From Oscillospiraceae bacterium (GTDB lineage: Bacteria; Bacillota; Clostridia; Oscillospirales; Oscillospiraceae): a DNA stretch of 64,000 nt. The notes beneath the pieces are model-generated. The model made no database searches. It was not told where the DNA came from and saw nothing but the letters and a program-made list of their open reading frames with translations. Within the stretch, counting starts at the first letter, position 1; the number at the start of each line of letters is the position of its first letter. The stretch covers positions 1 to 64,000 of the forward strand of contig JAGAUY010000093.1 in assembly GCA_017620525.1 (NCBI GenBank), given 5' to 3'. Both the position numbers and the translations under genes were made by a program. Shown here piece after piece: positions 49,410 to 56,794 of the stretch.

Positions 49410-51455
49410 TTATTTCTCTTCAGTTGCTTCAGCAGCCTTTTCAGCGGTCTTTTCCGATGCTGCCTTGGGCGGGCGGATCTTGCCTTCCTTCAGCACCACG
49501 GCAGTGCGGGCGGGCAGATACAGCTCCACATACTGCTGGCCGTCGAATTCCTTGGCGGGATAGGTGATGTGCTCCACCTGGTTCCAGCCGCCGTACTTTT
49601 CATCGTCGGAGGACAGGACTACCTCGTAGTCGGCATCATTGGGGATGGGGACCAGCACATTGGTCAGGGAGTTGGTGGAGTGGAAGTTGAAGGCAAACAG
49701 CAGACCGTTGCGGTAGAACACCAGAGACTGCTCAGGGGCCTTCATCAGCTGCAGATTGGCCATCCGCTGGGAGAAGATGTTGGCTTCCTGGCTCAGATGG
49801 ATCATATCCTCGTCAAAATTGTTCAGCCACTGATACTTCAGCATGCCGTTTTCCTTCAGACTCCACTGACGGCGGCAGTAATGGAAGCTCCAGCCGTTGC
49901 CTTCACGGGGGAAATCGATCCATTCGGGGTGTCCGAATTCGTTGCCCATGAAGTTCAGGTAAGCCTCACCGCCGCCGGCCAGCGTGAACAGACGAATCAT
50001 CTTGTGCAGGGCAATGGCGCGGTCAATGGTGGGATTGTGGCAATCCTTGTTCATGTCGGTGTACATATTGGCACCGGCCAGGCGGAAAATCATAGTCTGG
50101 TCGCCGACGAGCGCCTGGTCGTGGGACTCGACGTAGGCAACGGTACCCTCGCCGGGACGGCGCAGGCACATATCGCCCCACATCTTGTTGATGTCCCAGA
50201 ACTCGTCCTGGGTCTTGACGGCCTTGATCCACATATCGGGCAGACCCATGGCCAGACGGAAGTCGAAGCCGATGCCGCCATCTTCAATGGGCAGGCACAT
50301 GCCGGGCATACCGGACATATCCTCGGCTACGGTGATGGCATTGGGGTTTACCTGGCGGATCAGCTCGTTGGCCAGCTGCAGATAGGTGATGGCGTCGGTG
50401 TGGGTGTTGTAGGAGAAATATTTGTCGTTGGAGTTAAAGTCAGTGCCCAGGCCATGATCGTGATAGAGCATGGAAGTGACGCCGTCGAAGCGGAAGCCAT
50501 CGAAGTGATACTCGGTCATCCAGAACTTCAGATTGCTCAGCAGGAAATGCAGAACACCGGTGCGGCCGTAGTCGAAGCACTTGGTGCCCCAGGCGGGGTG
50601 ATCGCCCTTGTCGCCGGCGTGGAAGAACTGCCATTCGGTACCGTCGAACATGTTGATGCCCTCGGCGGTGTTCTTGACGGCATGGGAGTGGACCACGTCC
50701 AGCAGCACCCGGATGCCCATGTCATGAGCCTTGTTCACCAGATACTTCAGATCTTCGGGCTTGCCGAACCAGCTGGATGCGGCGAAGAAATTGGAGACCT
50801 GATAACCGAAGGAGCCATAGTAGGGATGCTCCATAATGGCCATCAGCTGGATGGTATTATAGCCGGCCTTCTTGACATGAGGAAGGGTCTTGTCTGCAAA
50901 CTCCCGGTAGGAGCCGACTTTGCCCTCTTCCTGGGCCATGCCGACATGAGCTTCGTAGATGTACAGGGAATCGGCACCCTTGAAGTCCTTGTCCGTCCAG
51001 TCGAACTTCTTCTTGTCGTCGACAACTTCGCAGGTGAAGGTGATGGTCTTGGGATCCTGTACCACACGGCGGGCGAAGAGGGGGATATGCTCGGTGCGGG
51101 TCATGTTGGCGTCCACGACGGTCTTGACTTTGCAGCCTTCCCACAGGGCGTCGTCGCCTTCCAGCTTCAGTTCCCAGTTGCCGTTGCCCAGGTTCGTCAG
51201 GGGGTGACTGGTCTGGTTCCAGTTGTTGAATTCGCCTTCCAGATACAGCTGATAGGCGCCGGGAGCCCATTCGCGGTAGACCCAGCCGCCGTCCACATGG
51301 TGGATGCCGAAATATTCGTGCGCATTGGCGAAGTCATTGAGGGTCTGGTCCTTGCCCAGGATGCGCTGCTTGGTTGCCCGGTACAGGAACATCCGCAGAT
51401 CGATGTCACCGGCGAAGGGCTGCAGCTGAGGATTCAGTTCCAAAATCTTGTACAT
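49410..51455 (-). CDS. glgB: 1,4-alpha-glucan branching enzyme, eukaryote-like GH13_8 type
   Basis: A 681-residue glycogen branching enzyme. The N-terminal CBM48 region contains FGIHHVDGGWVYREWAPGAYQLYLEGEFNNWN. The barrel motifs are LDVVHSHAVKN, DGFRFDGVTSMLYHDHG (nucleophile Asp near 323), AEDMSGMPG (acid/base Glu near 378) and YVESHDQALVGD. The HSHAV, SMLYHDHG and FMGNEFGHPEWIDFPREGN wording is that of eukaryotic and some Bacteroidetes/Clostridia enzymes, not classical E. coli GlgB. A Lys/Glu/Ala tail follows. It acts in cytoplasmic storage polysaccharide synthesis, but no other glg gene is in the window. The start follows AAGGAG. Confidence 0.92.
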   Translation of the reverse strand: MYKILELNPQLQPFAGDIDLRMFLYRATKQRILGKDQTLNDFANAHEYFGIHHVDGGWVYREWAPGAYQLYLEGEFNNWNQTSHPLTNLGNGNWELKLEGDDALWEGCKVKTVVDANMTRTEHIPLFARRVVQDPKTITFTCEVVDDKKKFDWTDKDFKGADSLYIYEAHVGMAQEEGKVGSYREFADKTLPHVKKAGYNTIQLMAIMEHPYYGSFGYQVSNFFAASSWFGKPEDLKYLVNKAHDMGIRVLLDVVHSHAVKNTAEGINMFDGTEWQFFHAGDKGDHPAWGTKCFDYGRTGVLHFLLSNLKFWMTEYHFDGFRFDGVTSMLYHDHGLGTDFNSNDKYFSYNTHTDAITYLQLANELIRQVNPNAITVAEDMSGMPGMCLPIEDGGIGFDFRLAMGLPDMWIKAVKTQDEFWDINKMWGDMCLRRPGEGTVAYVESHDQALVGDQTMIFRLAGANMYTDMNKDCHNPTIDRAIALHKMIRLFTLAGGGEAYLNFMGNEFGHPEWIDFPREGNGWSFHYCRRQWSLKENGMLKYQWLNNFDEDMIHLSQEANIFSQRMANLQLMKAPEQSLVFYRNGLLFAFNFHSTNSLTNVLVPIPNDADYEVVLSSDDEKYGGWNQVEHITYPAKEFDGQQYVELYLPARTAVVLKEGKIRPPKAASEKTAEKAAEATEEK

Positions 51456-51501
51456 AGTAACTCCTTTTTGAAAACAGATTCGTTTTTATCGGGATAGCTA
51501 T

Positions 51502-51530
51502 ATTATAGCGAAGTGCAATGGAAAATGCAA
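51502..51530 (-). promoter_or_regulatory. Promoter for glgB
   Basis: On the minus strand: TTGCAT (51530-51525), 17-bp spacer, TATAAT (51507-51502). Confidence 0.8.
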
Positions 51531-51631
51531 TGCCGGAAGCGGGATTTCTCGGATGGGCGGAAATGTTTGCGTCTGCCGGAGGCGGTGCATGCGCTGAGGA
51601 TGGTTTGTCATTTGATCCTCCTAAATAACAT

Positions 51632-51661
51632 ACCGCCCTGCGGGGAGTGCCACAGGGCGGT
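51632..51661 (-). terminator. Hairpin after the DUF218 gene
   Basis: ACCGCCCTG (51632-51640) / CAGGGCGGT (51653-51661), just past the stop, with only a short T run. Bases 51531-51631 otherwise show nothing I recognise. Confidence 0.6.
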
Positions 51662-51668
51662 GTTTCTG

Positions 51669-52934
51669 TTACTTTTTATTCCGGTTGACATGGATCTTCA
51701 TCCGCAGCAGGAATGCCAGCAGAGCAAGCAGCAGCGCCAGAAGAATGAACGGGAACAGGGGAGCGGGAGTGCCGGTGGAGGGTACAGACAGATCGGCTTC
51801 CGGAGCGGACGGCGTCCGGCCGGCATCTGCGGTGGAATCGGTATCAAATTGCGCGGCATAATCGCCGGTCACATCGATCAGCAGCCGGGCGGTTACTTCT
51901 GTTCCGTTTTCGCTGTAGCTGACGCTCAGCAGCTGTTCGCCGGGCTGGGTCATATCGACGCCGGAAAACACTGCCTTTGCAGTCACATCCCGGGAAAAAC
52001 CGCTGTCATACAGGGCCGTGGCGGTCAGGGTCATGGCGCTGCCCGCCGCATAAGTATATTCTCCGTCAATTTCCAGACTGACGGGTTTGGAAAGGACCGG
52101 CTTGTCGGTGCTTCTGTAGCTGTAACTGGTGCCGGCCAGCTGGGCAATGCCGGATGCCCAGTAGGACAGAGTATCGCCGCTGTTTGTATAAGAGATCCGA
52201 TAGGCGGCGTTGCCCACCACATCCAGCGGCTGCGCATCGGTCCCGGCGGCATCCAGCGCCATCTGGGTGCTGAAATACAGGCAGCCCCGGGGAACATGGT
52301 AATCGCTGGTGACGATGGCGATGTGGCGGACCTGAGGATATTCTTCGTTCAGAATTCTGCAGGAAAACTGGGCGTTCTGAATGGTGCTGAGGGATTCATC
52401 CTCCACGATGATCCGCTCCTGCGCAATGCCGCGTTTTTCCAGCCACGCGGCCATCTGGCCGGCTTCCGTTTTGGTCCTGGCTCTGGAAGCGGTGCCGCCG
52501 CCGGTACAGAGGATGTAGGCATTGGGATATTTGGTGGCGGAGGCCAAAGCTACTTCCAGCCGTCCAACCAGTTCTTCTTTCATGGTGCCCTTGGGATTCA
52601 GCGCGTATCCCAGGACCACGATGCACAGAGAGTTATCCTCCGGCAGACCGTCGGGGAGGATGTCCGGTGACAATTCCAATTCCTGATCAACATAGCGCAG
52701 ATGTTCCATGATGTTGTCCATGGCCACCGCCAGGTGGGGATCATTCCGGGCCAGCTCATTGCGCAGACGGGCAATGTCCGTCTCGGCGGCATCCTGGTAG
52801 TGGACGTAGTAATCGAGCATCTGCTGAATACACAAAGCCGATCCGTCGGATTCTGCTGCGAAGGCGGTGACGGACATGGAAAAGATCATGGCCAGCGCCA
52901 GCAGCAGGCTGAGCAGTATTTTTGGTGCCTTCAT
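51669..52934 (-). CDS. Exported DUF218 (YdcF/ElyC-like) protein with Ig-like domain and possible VPSTG sorting tail
   Basis: A 421-residue surface protein. The signal peptide (1-27, ending AFAA) precedes a DUF218 domain (about 100-255: CIVVLGYALNPKGTMKEELVGRL, LCTGGGTASRARTKTEAGQMAAWL, EDESLSTIQNAQ and AIVTSDYHVPR). Then come a bacterial Ig-like domain (about 285-355), a low-complexity spacer and a C-terminal hydrophobic helix with RMKIHVNRNKK. Immediately before the helix is VPSTGTPAP, close to an LPxTG sorting motif. DUF218 proteins handle envelope polysaccharide or vitamin-like substrates; function is not fixed. Anchoring could be by sortase or simply by the helix. Confidence 0.8.
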   Translation of the reverse strand: MKAPKILLSLLLALAMIFSMSVTAFAAESDGSALCIQQMLDYYVHYQDAAETDIARLRNELARNDPHLAVAMDNIMEHLRYVDQELELSPDILPDGLPEDNSLCIVVLGYALNPKGTMKEELVGRLEVALASATKYPNAYILCTGGGTASRARTKTEAGQMAAWLEKRGIAQERIIVEDESLSTIQNAQFSCRILNEEYPQVRHIAIVTSDYHVPRGCLYFSTQMALDAAGTDAQPLDVVGNAAYRISYTNSGDTLSYWASGIAQLAGTSYSYRSTDKPVLSKPVSLEIDGEYTYAAGSAMTLTATALYDSGFSRDVTAKAVFSGVDMTQPGEQLLSVSYSENGTEVTARLLIDVTGDYAAQFDTDSTADAGRTPSAPEADLSVPSTGTPAPLFPFILLALLLALLAFLLRMKIHVNRNKK

Positions 52935-52962
52935 AGCATCACCTCACATGGTTCTCTGGGGG

Positions 52963-53484
52963 TTATTTTTCCGAGACCAGTTCTGCCAGGTCTTTGCGCT
53001 TTTTGGGGCGGAGGGTGTCCTTGGGATAACCAAGGGTGATTACCAGCCGGACCGGCTGGTCCAGACCGCAGATCTCCCGGATTTTCTGATCGTCCAGCCA
53101 TCCGAGGATACAGCTGCCCAGTCCCTGGGCGGCGGCTTCTGCGGTGAGATAAGCTGCGGCGATGCCGATGTCGATGGAGCGGTAGTCGTTGCCCTTCACC
53201 CGGGCGCCGAGCGCGGCGGATTTGACATAGGGCTTCTCGGAGATCACGATCAGCACGGGGGCCTGGGCGGCGAATTTGTTCATGCCCATGCCCATGGTGG
53301 CGGCAGCGACGGCTTTGGCGGTATCACCCCGGCAGACTGTGAGATGATAAGGCTGACCATTGCAGGCGGAGGGAGCAAGCTGAACGGCCTCCATAATGGC
53401 ATCCAGCTTCTCCCGCTCCACAACCCGCGCCTCGTCATAGCTGCGGCAGGACTGACGGTTCCGGGCGATCTCTAAAAAGTTCAT
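52963..53484 (-). CDS. Nitroreductase-family FMN oxidoreductase
   Basis: A 173-residue flavoprotein. It starts MNFLEIARNRQSCRSYDEA; the RQSCR motif contacts FMN phosphate. QLAPSACNGQPYHLTVC near residue 33 and AQGLGSCILGWLDDQKIREICG near residue 117 complete the fold. It reduces nitro, quinone or related compounds with NAD(P)H; dimers are typical. ATG at 53484 follows GAGGAG. Confidence 0.9.
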   Translation of the reverse strand: MNFLEIARNRQSCRSYDEARVVEREKLDAIMEAVQLAPSACNGQPYHLTVCRGDTAKAVAAATMGMGMNKFAAQAPVLIVISEKPYVKSAALGARVKGNDYRSIDIGIAAAYLTAEAAAQGLGSCILGWLDDQKIREICGLDQPVRLVITLGYPKDTLRPKKRKDLAELVSEK

Positions 53485-53516
53485 AAGAATACTCCTCATA
53501 TTAACAATTTTTCCTT

Positions 53517-53545
53517 ATTATAGCATATCAGCAAACGCCGGGCAA
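53517..53545 (-). promoter_or_regulatory. Promoter for the nitroreductase
   Basis: On the minus strand: TTGCCC (53545-53540), 17-bp spacer, TATAAT (53522-53517). Confidence 0.78.
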
Positions 53546-53546
53546 T

Positions 53547-53569
53547 AAAAAAGCGCCCCTTCCGGAGCG
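53547..53569 (-). terminator. Minus-strand terminator upstream of the nitroreductase promoter
   Basis: On the minus strand CGCTCC-GGAA-GGGGCG then CTTTTTTATTG. It implies transcription entering leftward from the 53.6-54.0 kb segment, where no annotated gene exists. Confidence 0.7.
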
Positions 53570-53613
53570 TAAACTTTCTATTAACAGCCATGAGAGAATT
53601 TCTGACAAAAAGT

Positions 53614-53681
53614 GAAATGACCCTTGATTGCAGCTTCCTGTCTGACTCAAGAAACTTTTTGTTGCAATCAAGGGTCATTTC
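53614..53681. repeat. Long perfect inverted repeat with 30-base spacer
   Basis: GAAATGACCCTTGATTGCA (53614-53632) and its exact reverse complement (53663-53681). Arms are 19 bp without mismatch. No T tract follows on either strand, so it is not a terminator. Possibly a mobile-element relic or a large operator. Confidence 0.85.
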
Positions 53682-53703
53682 TGTTCATTCTTGGTATCTA
53701 ACA

Positions 53704-53781
53704 TCATTGATTAACCTCGCTTTCTACAGGATAGACATTGTCTTCTTTTTCTGAAATCCATTCCGTATCACGATCATTCAT
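53704..53781 (-). CDS. Possible 25-residue acidic peptide
   Basis: ATG at 53781 overlaps the stop of the preceding minus-strand frame as ATGA. The product begins MNDRDTEWISEKEDNVYPVE and is acidic. There is no strong ribosome site; it may be fortuitous or a gene fragment. Confidence 0.2.
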   Translation of the reverse strand: MNDRDTEWISEKEDNVYPVESEVNQ

Positions 53782-53966
53782 TCATAATTCCCAGAAGCGG
53801 GAAGCTCTGTGTGTCGGAGTATTTCCATTATTGGAAGAGCAATTGTCTTGAAGTGTACTACCTGTACATTGGTATCACCCTTTCTGACTATAAGATAACA
53901 CAGGGAAATGACTTTTTCAATATGGAAAGTTGTATAAAATATACTATTTGCGATGTTGCAAAACAC
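53778..53966 (-). pseudogene. Possible gene fragment (62 codons, GTG start)
   Basis: An open frame ending KTIALPIMEILRHTELPASG then NYE. No ribosome site precedes the GTG. Codon use is AT-rich, unlike the neighbours. It could be the tail of a lost gene; I do not recognise it. A minus-strand terminator lies downstream at 53547-53569. Confidence 0.25.
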
Positions 53967-53995
53967 AGAAAAACGTCATTTTGCACATTATTCCG

Positions 53996-54025
53996 TTGAC
54001 ATATGGGGCGCTAATTTGCTATACT
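53996..54025 (+). promoter_or_regulatory. Promoter immediately followed by a terminator
   Basis: TTGACA (53996-54001), 18-bp spacer, TATACT (54020-54025). Transcription from about 54032 would meet the terminator at 54036-54066 at once. Confidence 0.7.
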
Positions 54026-54035
54026 ATAACTGTTG

Positions 54036-54066
54036 GGCCGGTCTTTGACCGGCCTGTTTTTTCTTT
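54036..54066 (+). terminator. Strong terminator 10 bp downstream of a promoter
   Basis: GGCCGGTC (54036-54043), loop TTT, GACCGGCC (54047-54054), then TGTTTTTTCTTTT. It could be an attenuator for the vWA operon or end a roughly 30-nt RNA. Confidence 0.85.
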
Positions 54067-54146
54067 TGGCGCAATATGACAATTGCATAGAATACGGTCG
54101 ATTTCTCTGCGGTTTTGTTGACTTTTTTGTCGATACATGATACCTT
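54066..54146 (+). promoter_or_regulatory. Candidate promoters of the vWA-tubulin operon
   Basis: TTGGCG (54066-54071), 16 bp, TAGAAT (54088-54093); and TTGACT (54118-54123), 17 bp, TACCTT (54141-54146). The leader then forms a CTGCGC/GCGCAG hairpin (54166-54194) before the ribosome site GAGAGGG. Confidence 0.55.
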
Positions 54147-54215
54147 AACGTTGTGAAATTATAAGCTGCGCTCCACGGTGAAATACGGGCGCAGAGACGT
54201 AAAGAGAGGGATTCC

Positions 54216-56756
54216 ATGAAGAAGAGAGTATGCTCCCTGCTTCTGGTGCTGGCAATGCTGCTGGCGGTCATACCGGAAGTGATGTTTGCAGCGGATGCCG
54301 CAAAGCAGGAGAAGACCCGGGCCATCGGCATCGTGTTCGATAACTCCGGCTCCATGTACAACAATCAGGCCTGGTGCCATGCCACCTATGCCATGGAGGT
54401 TTTTGCCGCCATGATGAATGACGGAGACCAGCTGCAGGTGTATCCCATGTGGCCCATACAGATCGGCGAGGGCGGCAAGGAATACACCCAGGACAATCCG
54501 CTGGTGATCAATGGCCCCGGGGAGGCATCGACCCTGCGCAAGATCATTACCCCCCAGGCCGGCACGACCCCCATTGAGACCATCACCGCCGCATACAACG
54601 GACTGAAACGGTCGTCGGCGGATGAAAAATATCTGATCGTGCTGACGGATGGCAGCAGCTTCTATAACCCTCCTGCCATGAATGATGCCGACGCCCTTTC
54701 CGTGACCAACACCCAGAAGGCGCTGACCGAGCTGCTGGGCCAGTACAGCGCGGAGATGTACACCATGTATCTGGGCATCGGCAATATCCAGTACCCCCCT
54801 GAAGTTACCAACGCCTCCCGGCAGATTGTAAAGGTCGCCAGACAGTCCGCGGACACGCTGGAGAAGCTGACCGAGCTGTGCAACAGCATTTTCGGCCGCA
54901 ATGTTCTGGAAGGCGTATCCGGACAGATCTCGTTTGATGTGTCCATGAGCAAGATGATCGTGTTTGTTCAGGGCGAGAATGTCAGCGGTGTTGCCGTCAG
55001 CGGCGGCCAGGAGATCCGCAGCGCCGAGACCCGCTACTCCGAAAAGGGTTCCACGGATTCCAGATACCTTTATGCGCCGGTGGACAAGACACTGCAGGGT
55101 ATGCTGGTCACCTATGGTGAGTTCGACGCAGGATCCTATTCTCTGAATTATTCCGGCGATGCCACCAGCGTCAGCGTTTACTATGAGCCGGACGTGGATA
55201 TGGTCATCCAGATCGTGGATGAAAACGGCAATGTGGTGGATCCCAACAGCGGTATTTCCTCCGGCGTTTATTACCTGCACTACGGTATGGTGGACCGGGA
55301 CGGCAATCCCACCAATTCTCCGCTGCTGGGGCAGACCCAGTATCAGCTGACCTACACCATCAACGGTGAGGAATTCACCGTGACAGACACCCAGGCCGGT
55401 ACGATCCAGATGGATCTCCACGGCGGTGATGTTCTGGACGGAAATTTCGATGTTACCTATCTGAACGACTATTCCATCCACAAGGATGGGGAAGATCTGG
55501 GATGGCCCAGCGGCGGCCTGACCATCGGCGCAGCGCCTATGGCAGCTGTCAAGGCCGAGATCACCGGCGGCAGCGAGACTTATGACCTGTCCCAGCTGCA
55601 GACCCAGGGCGTTTACAACATCCGGGTCTATTACGGAAGTGAGCAGCTGACCGGCAGCGCCCTGGACGGCGCTGAGTTGACGGTGGAGCTGAACGGCGGC
55701 AACGCGGAGTATTGCGTGGAGCGGACCGATGACGGCTTCCTTCTGACCCTGGGTTACTGCAGCGGAGATCCTGCCGGCACTGACTGCGGCGAGTATGAGC
55801 TGTCCATCATTGCCAATTATACCAACCGTGACGGCGAAACCGGATCCAGCACAGCTGTTGAAAAGGAATTCACCATTGCGGACAACACTTCCGCCGTGTC
55901 TGCCCAGTTCCGGGAGGCGCAGGAATTCTATCAGAACACCGAACTGGATCAGGCGGAACCCATTGAGCTGGTTCTGACTCTGGGCGGTGCGCCGCTGACT
56001 GCTGAGCAGTTTGCGCAGGCGGTGGTTGAGATCGAAACCGGCGGACTGAACTGCGATGTTCAGCCGGATCCCTCCGGTTCCCGCTATCTGATTCATCTGA
56101 GTGCTGACGGTGTGGAAAACGGCAAATACAAGCTGACAGCCGTTGCCCAGATCCCCAATGAGATCGGCCGGATGACAGAAGCGAAGGATGCCGTGACCAT
56201 CGAGATCCAGCCCTATCCCCAGTGGTTTAAGCTGGTATTCTGGATCCTGGTGACTCTTCTGATCCTGGTGCTGATCTGGCTGTACCTGAACACCAAGATT
56301 CTGCCCAAGCGTATCGGCGCCGGCAAATGCACCTTTATTGTGGACGGTTCCGTGATCCCCGGTTCTCCCAGCTGTATTTTTACCGGCGGTAAGAAGAAGC
56401 GCGGCACACTGGAGGTCACTTCTCCCAAGTATATGGCGAATCCCGCGGTCAAATGCGGCTTCCGCCTGGAGCTGGAAGCCATCAGTCCCCGGCGGATCAA
56501 GTCCTCCGCCCGTTCTGTAAAGGTTCGCGGCGTCACAGCCCTGAATCCCACTACCACATCGATCCATATTGGCTCCCTGAACATGATCCGCGATCCCAAC
56601 ACCGGACGTCTGGTAAAGTCCGGCGGCAAGGCGGACGCACCCATCGAGTTCAATATCAGCAATAATGCCAAGGCCTCCGTTACCGCGGAGGTGCTGGATG
56701 TGATCGACGGCAACGAGATCACCGTTTCCATGTCCCTGCCCCTGAAGTTCTTCTAA
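54216..56756 (+). CDS. Exported von Willebrand factor A protein with transmembrane anchor
   Basis: An 846-residue protein. The signal peptide (1-26, ending MFAA) is followed by a vWA domain (about 35-225) with an intact metal-ion-dependent adhesion site: FDNSGSM (Asp42, Ser44, Ser46) and LIVLTDGSS near residue 140. A long beta-rich, Ig-like extracellular region follows (VYYEPDVDMVIQIVDENGNVVDP and others). A transmembrane helix lies near 672-692 (LVFWILVTLLILVLIWLYL), and a cytoplasmic beta-rich C-terminus of about 150 residues follows. Its ligand is unknown. First gene of a four-gene operon, 38 bp before the tubulin-like gene. The topology would let it link an outside signal to the cytoplasmic tubulin-like protein; inference. 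Confidence 0.85.
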   Translation: MKKRVCSLLLVLAMLLAVIPEVMFAADAAKQEKTRAIGIVFDNSGSMYNNQAWCHATYAMEVFAAMMNDGDQLQVYPMWPIQIGEGGKEYTQDNPLVINGPGEASTLRKIITPQAGTTPIETITAAYNGLKRSSADEKYLIVLTDGSSFYNPPAMNDADALSVTNTQKALTELLGQYSAEMYTMYLGIGNIQYPPEVTNASRQIVKVARQSADTLEKLTELCNSIFGRNVLEGVSGQISFDVSMSKMIVFVQGENVSGVAVSGGQEIRSAETRYSEKGSTDSRYLYAPVDKTLQGMLVTYGEFDAGSYSLNYSGDATSVSVYYEPDVDMVIQIVDENGNVVDPNSGISSGVYYLHYGMVDRDGNPTNSPLLGQTQYQLTYTINGEEFTVTDTQAGTIQMDLHGGDVLDGNFDVTYLNDYSIHKDGEDLGWPSGGLTIGAAPMAAVKAEITGGSETYDLSQLQTQGVYNIRVYYGSEQLTGSALDGAELTVELNGGNAEYCVERTDDGFLLTLGYCSGDPAGTDCGEYELSIIANYTNRDGETGSSTAVEKEFTIADNTSAVSAQFREAQEFYQNTELDQAEPIELVLTLGGAPLTAEQFAQAVVEIETGGLNCDVQPDPSGSRYLIHLSADGVENGKYKLTAVAQIPNEIGRMTEAKDAVTIEIQPYPQWFKLVFWILVTLLILVLIWLYLNTKILPKRIGAGKCTFIVDGSVIPGSPSCIFTGGKKKRGTLEVTSPKYMANPAVKCGFRLELEAISPRRIKSSARSVKVRGVTALNPTTTSIHIGSLNMIRDPNTGRLVKSGGKADAPIEFNISNNAKASVTAEVLDVIDGNEITVSMSLPLKFF

Positions 56757-56794
56757 AAAATCAGACCATCCGAAATATGAGGAGGAAAACAATA

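Larger units (their letters stand above)
53570..54215. other. AT-rich gene-poor segment upstream of the tubulin-like operon
   Basis: About 650 bases with visibly lower GC than either flank and no confident gene. It holds a 19-bp-arm inverted repeat, two tiny overlapping minus-strand frames, two or three plus-strand promoters and a short promoter-terminator unit, all listed separately. It could be a remnant of a mobile element or a control region. Confidence 0.6.

Noticed and set aside
53614..53681. Intrinsic terminator or CRISPR repeat
   Set aside because: No T tract on either strand, only one pair of arms, and no repeated spacer-repeat pattern.
54150..54210. c-di-GMP-like riboswitch before the vWA gene
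   Set aside because: There is a CTGCGC/GCGCAG hairpin, but the conserved GGUCACGCACAGGGCAAACC and CCUCCGGCCUAAAC segments are absent.
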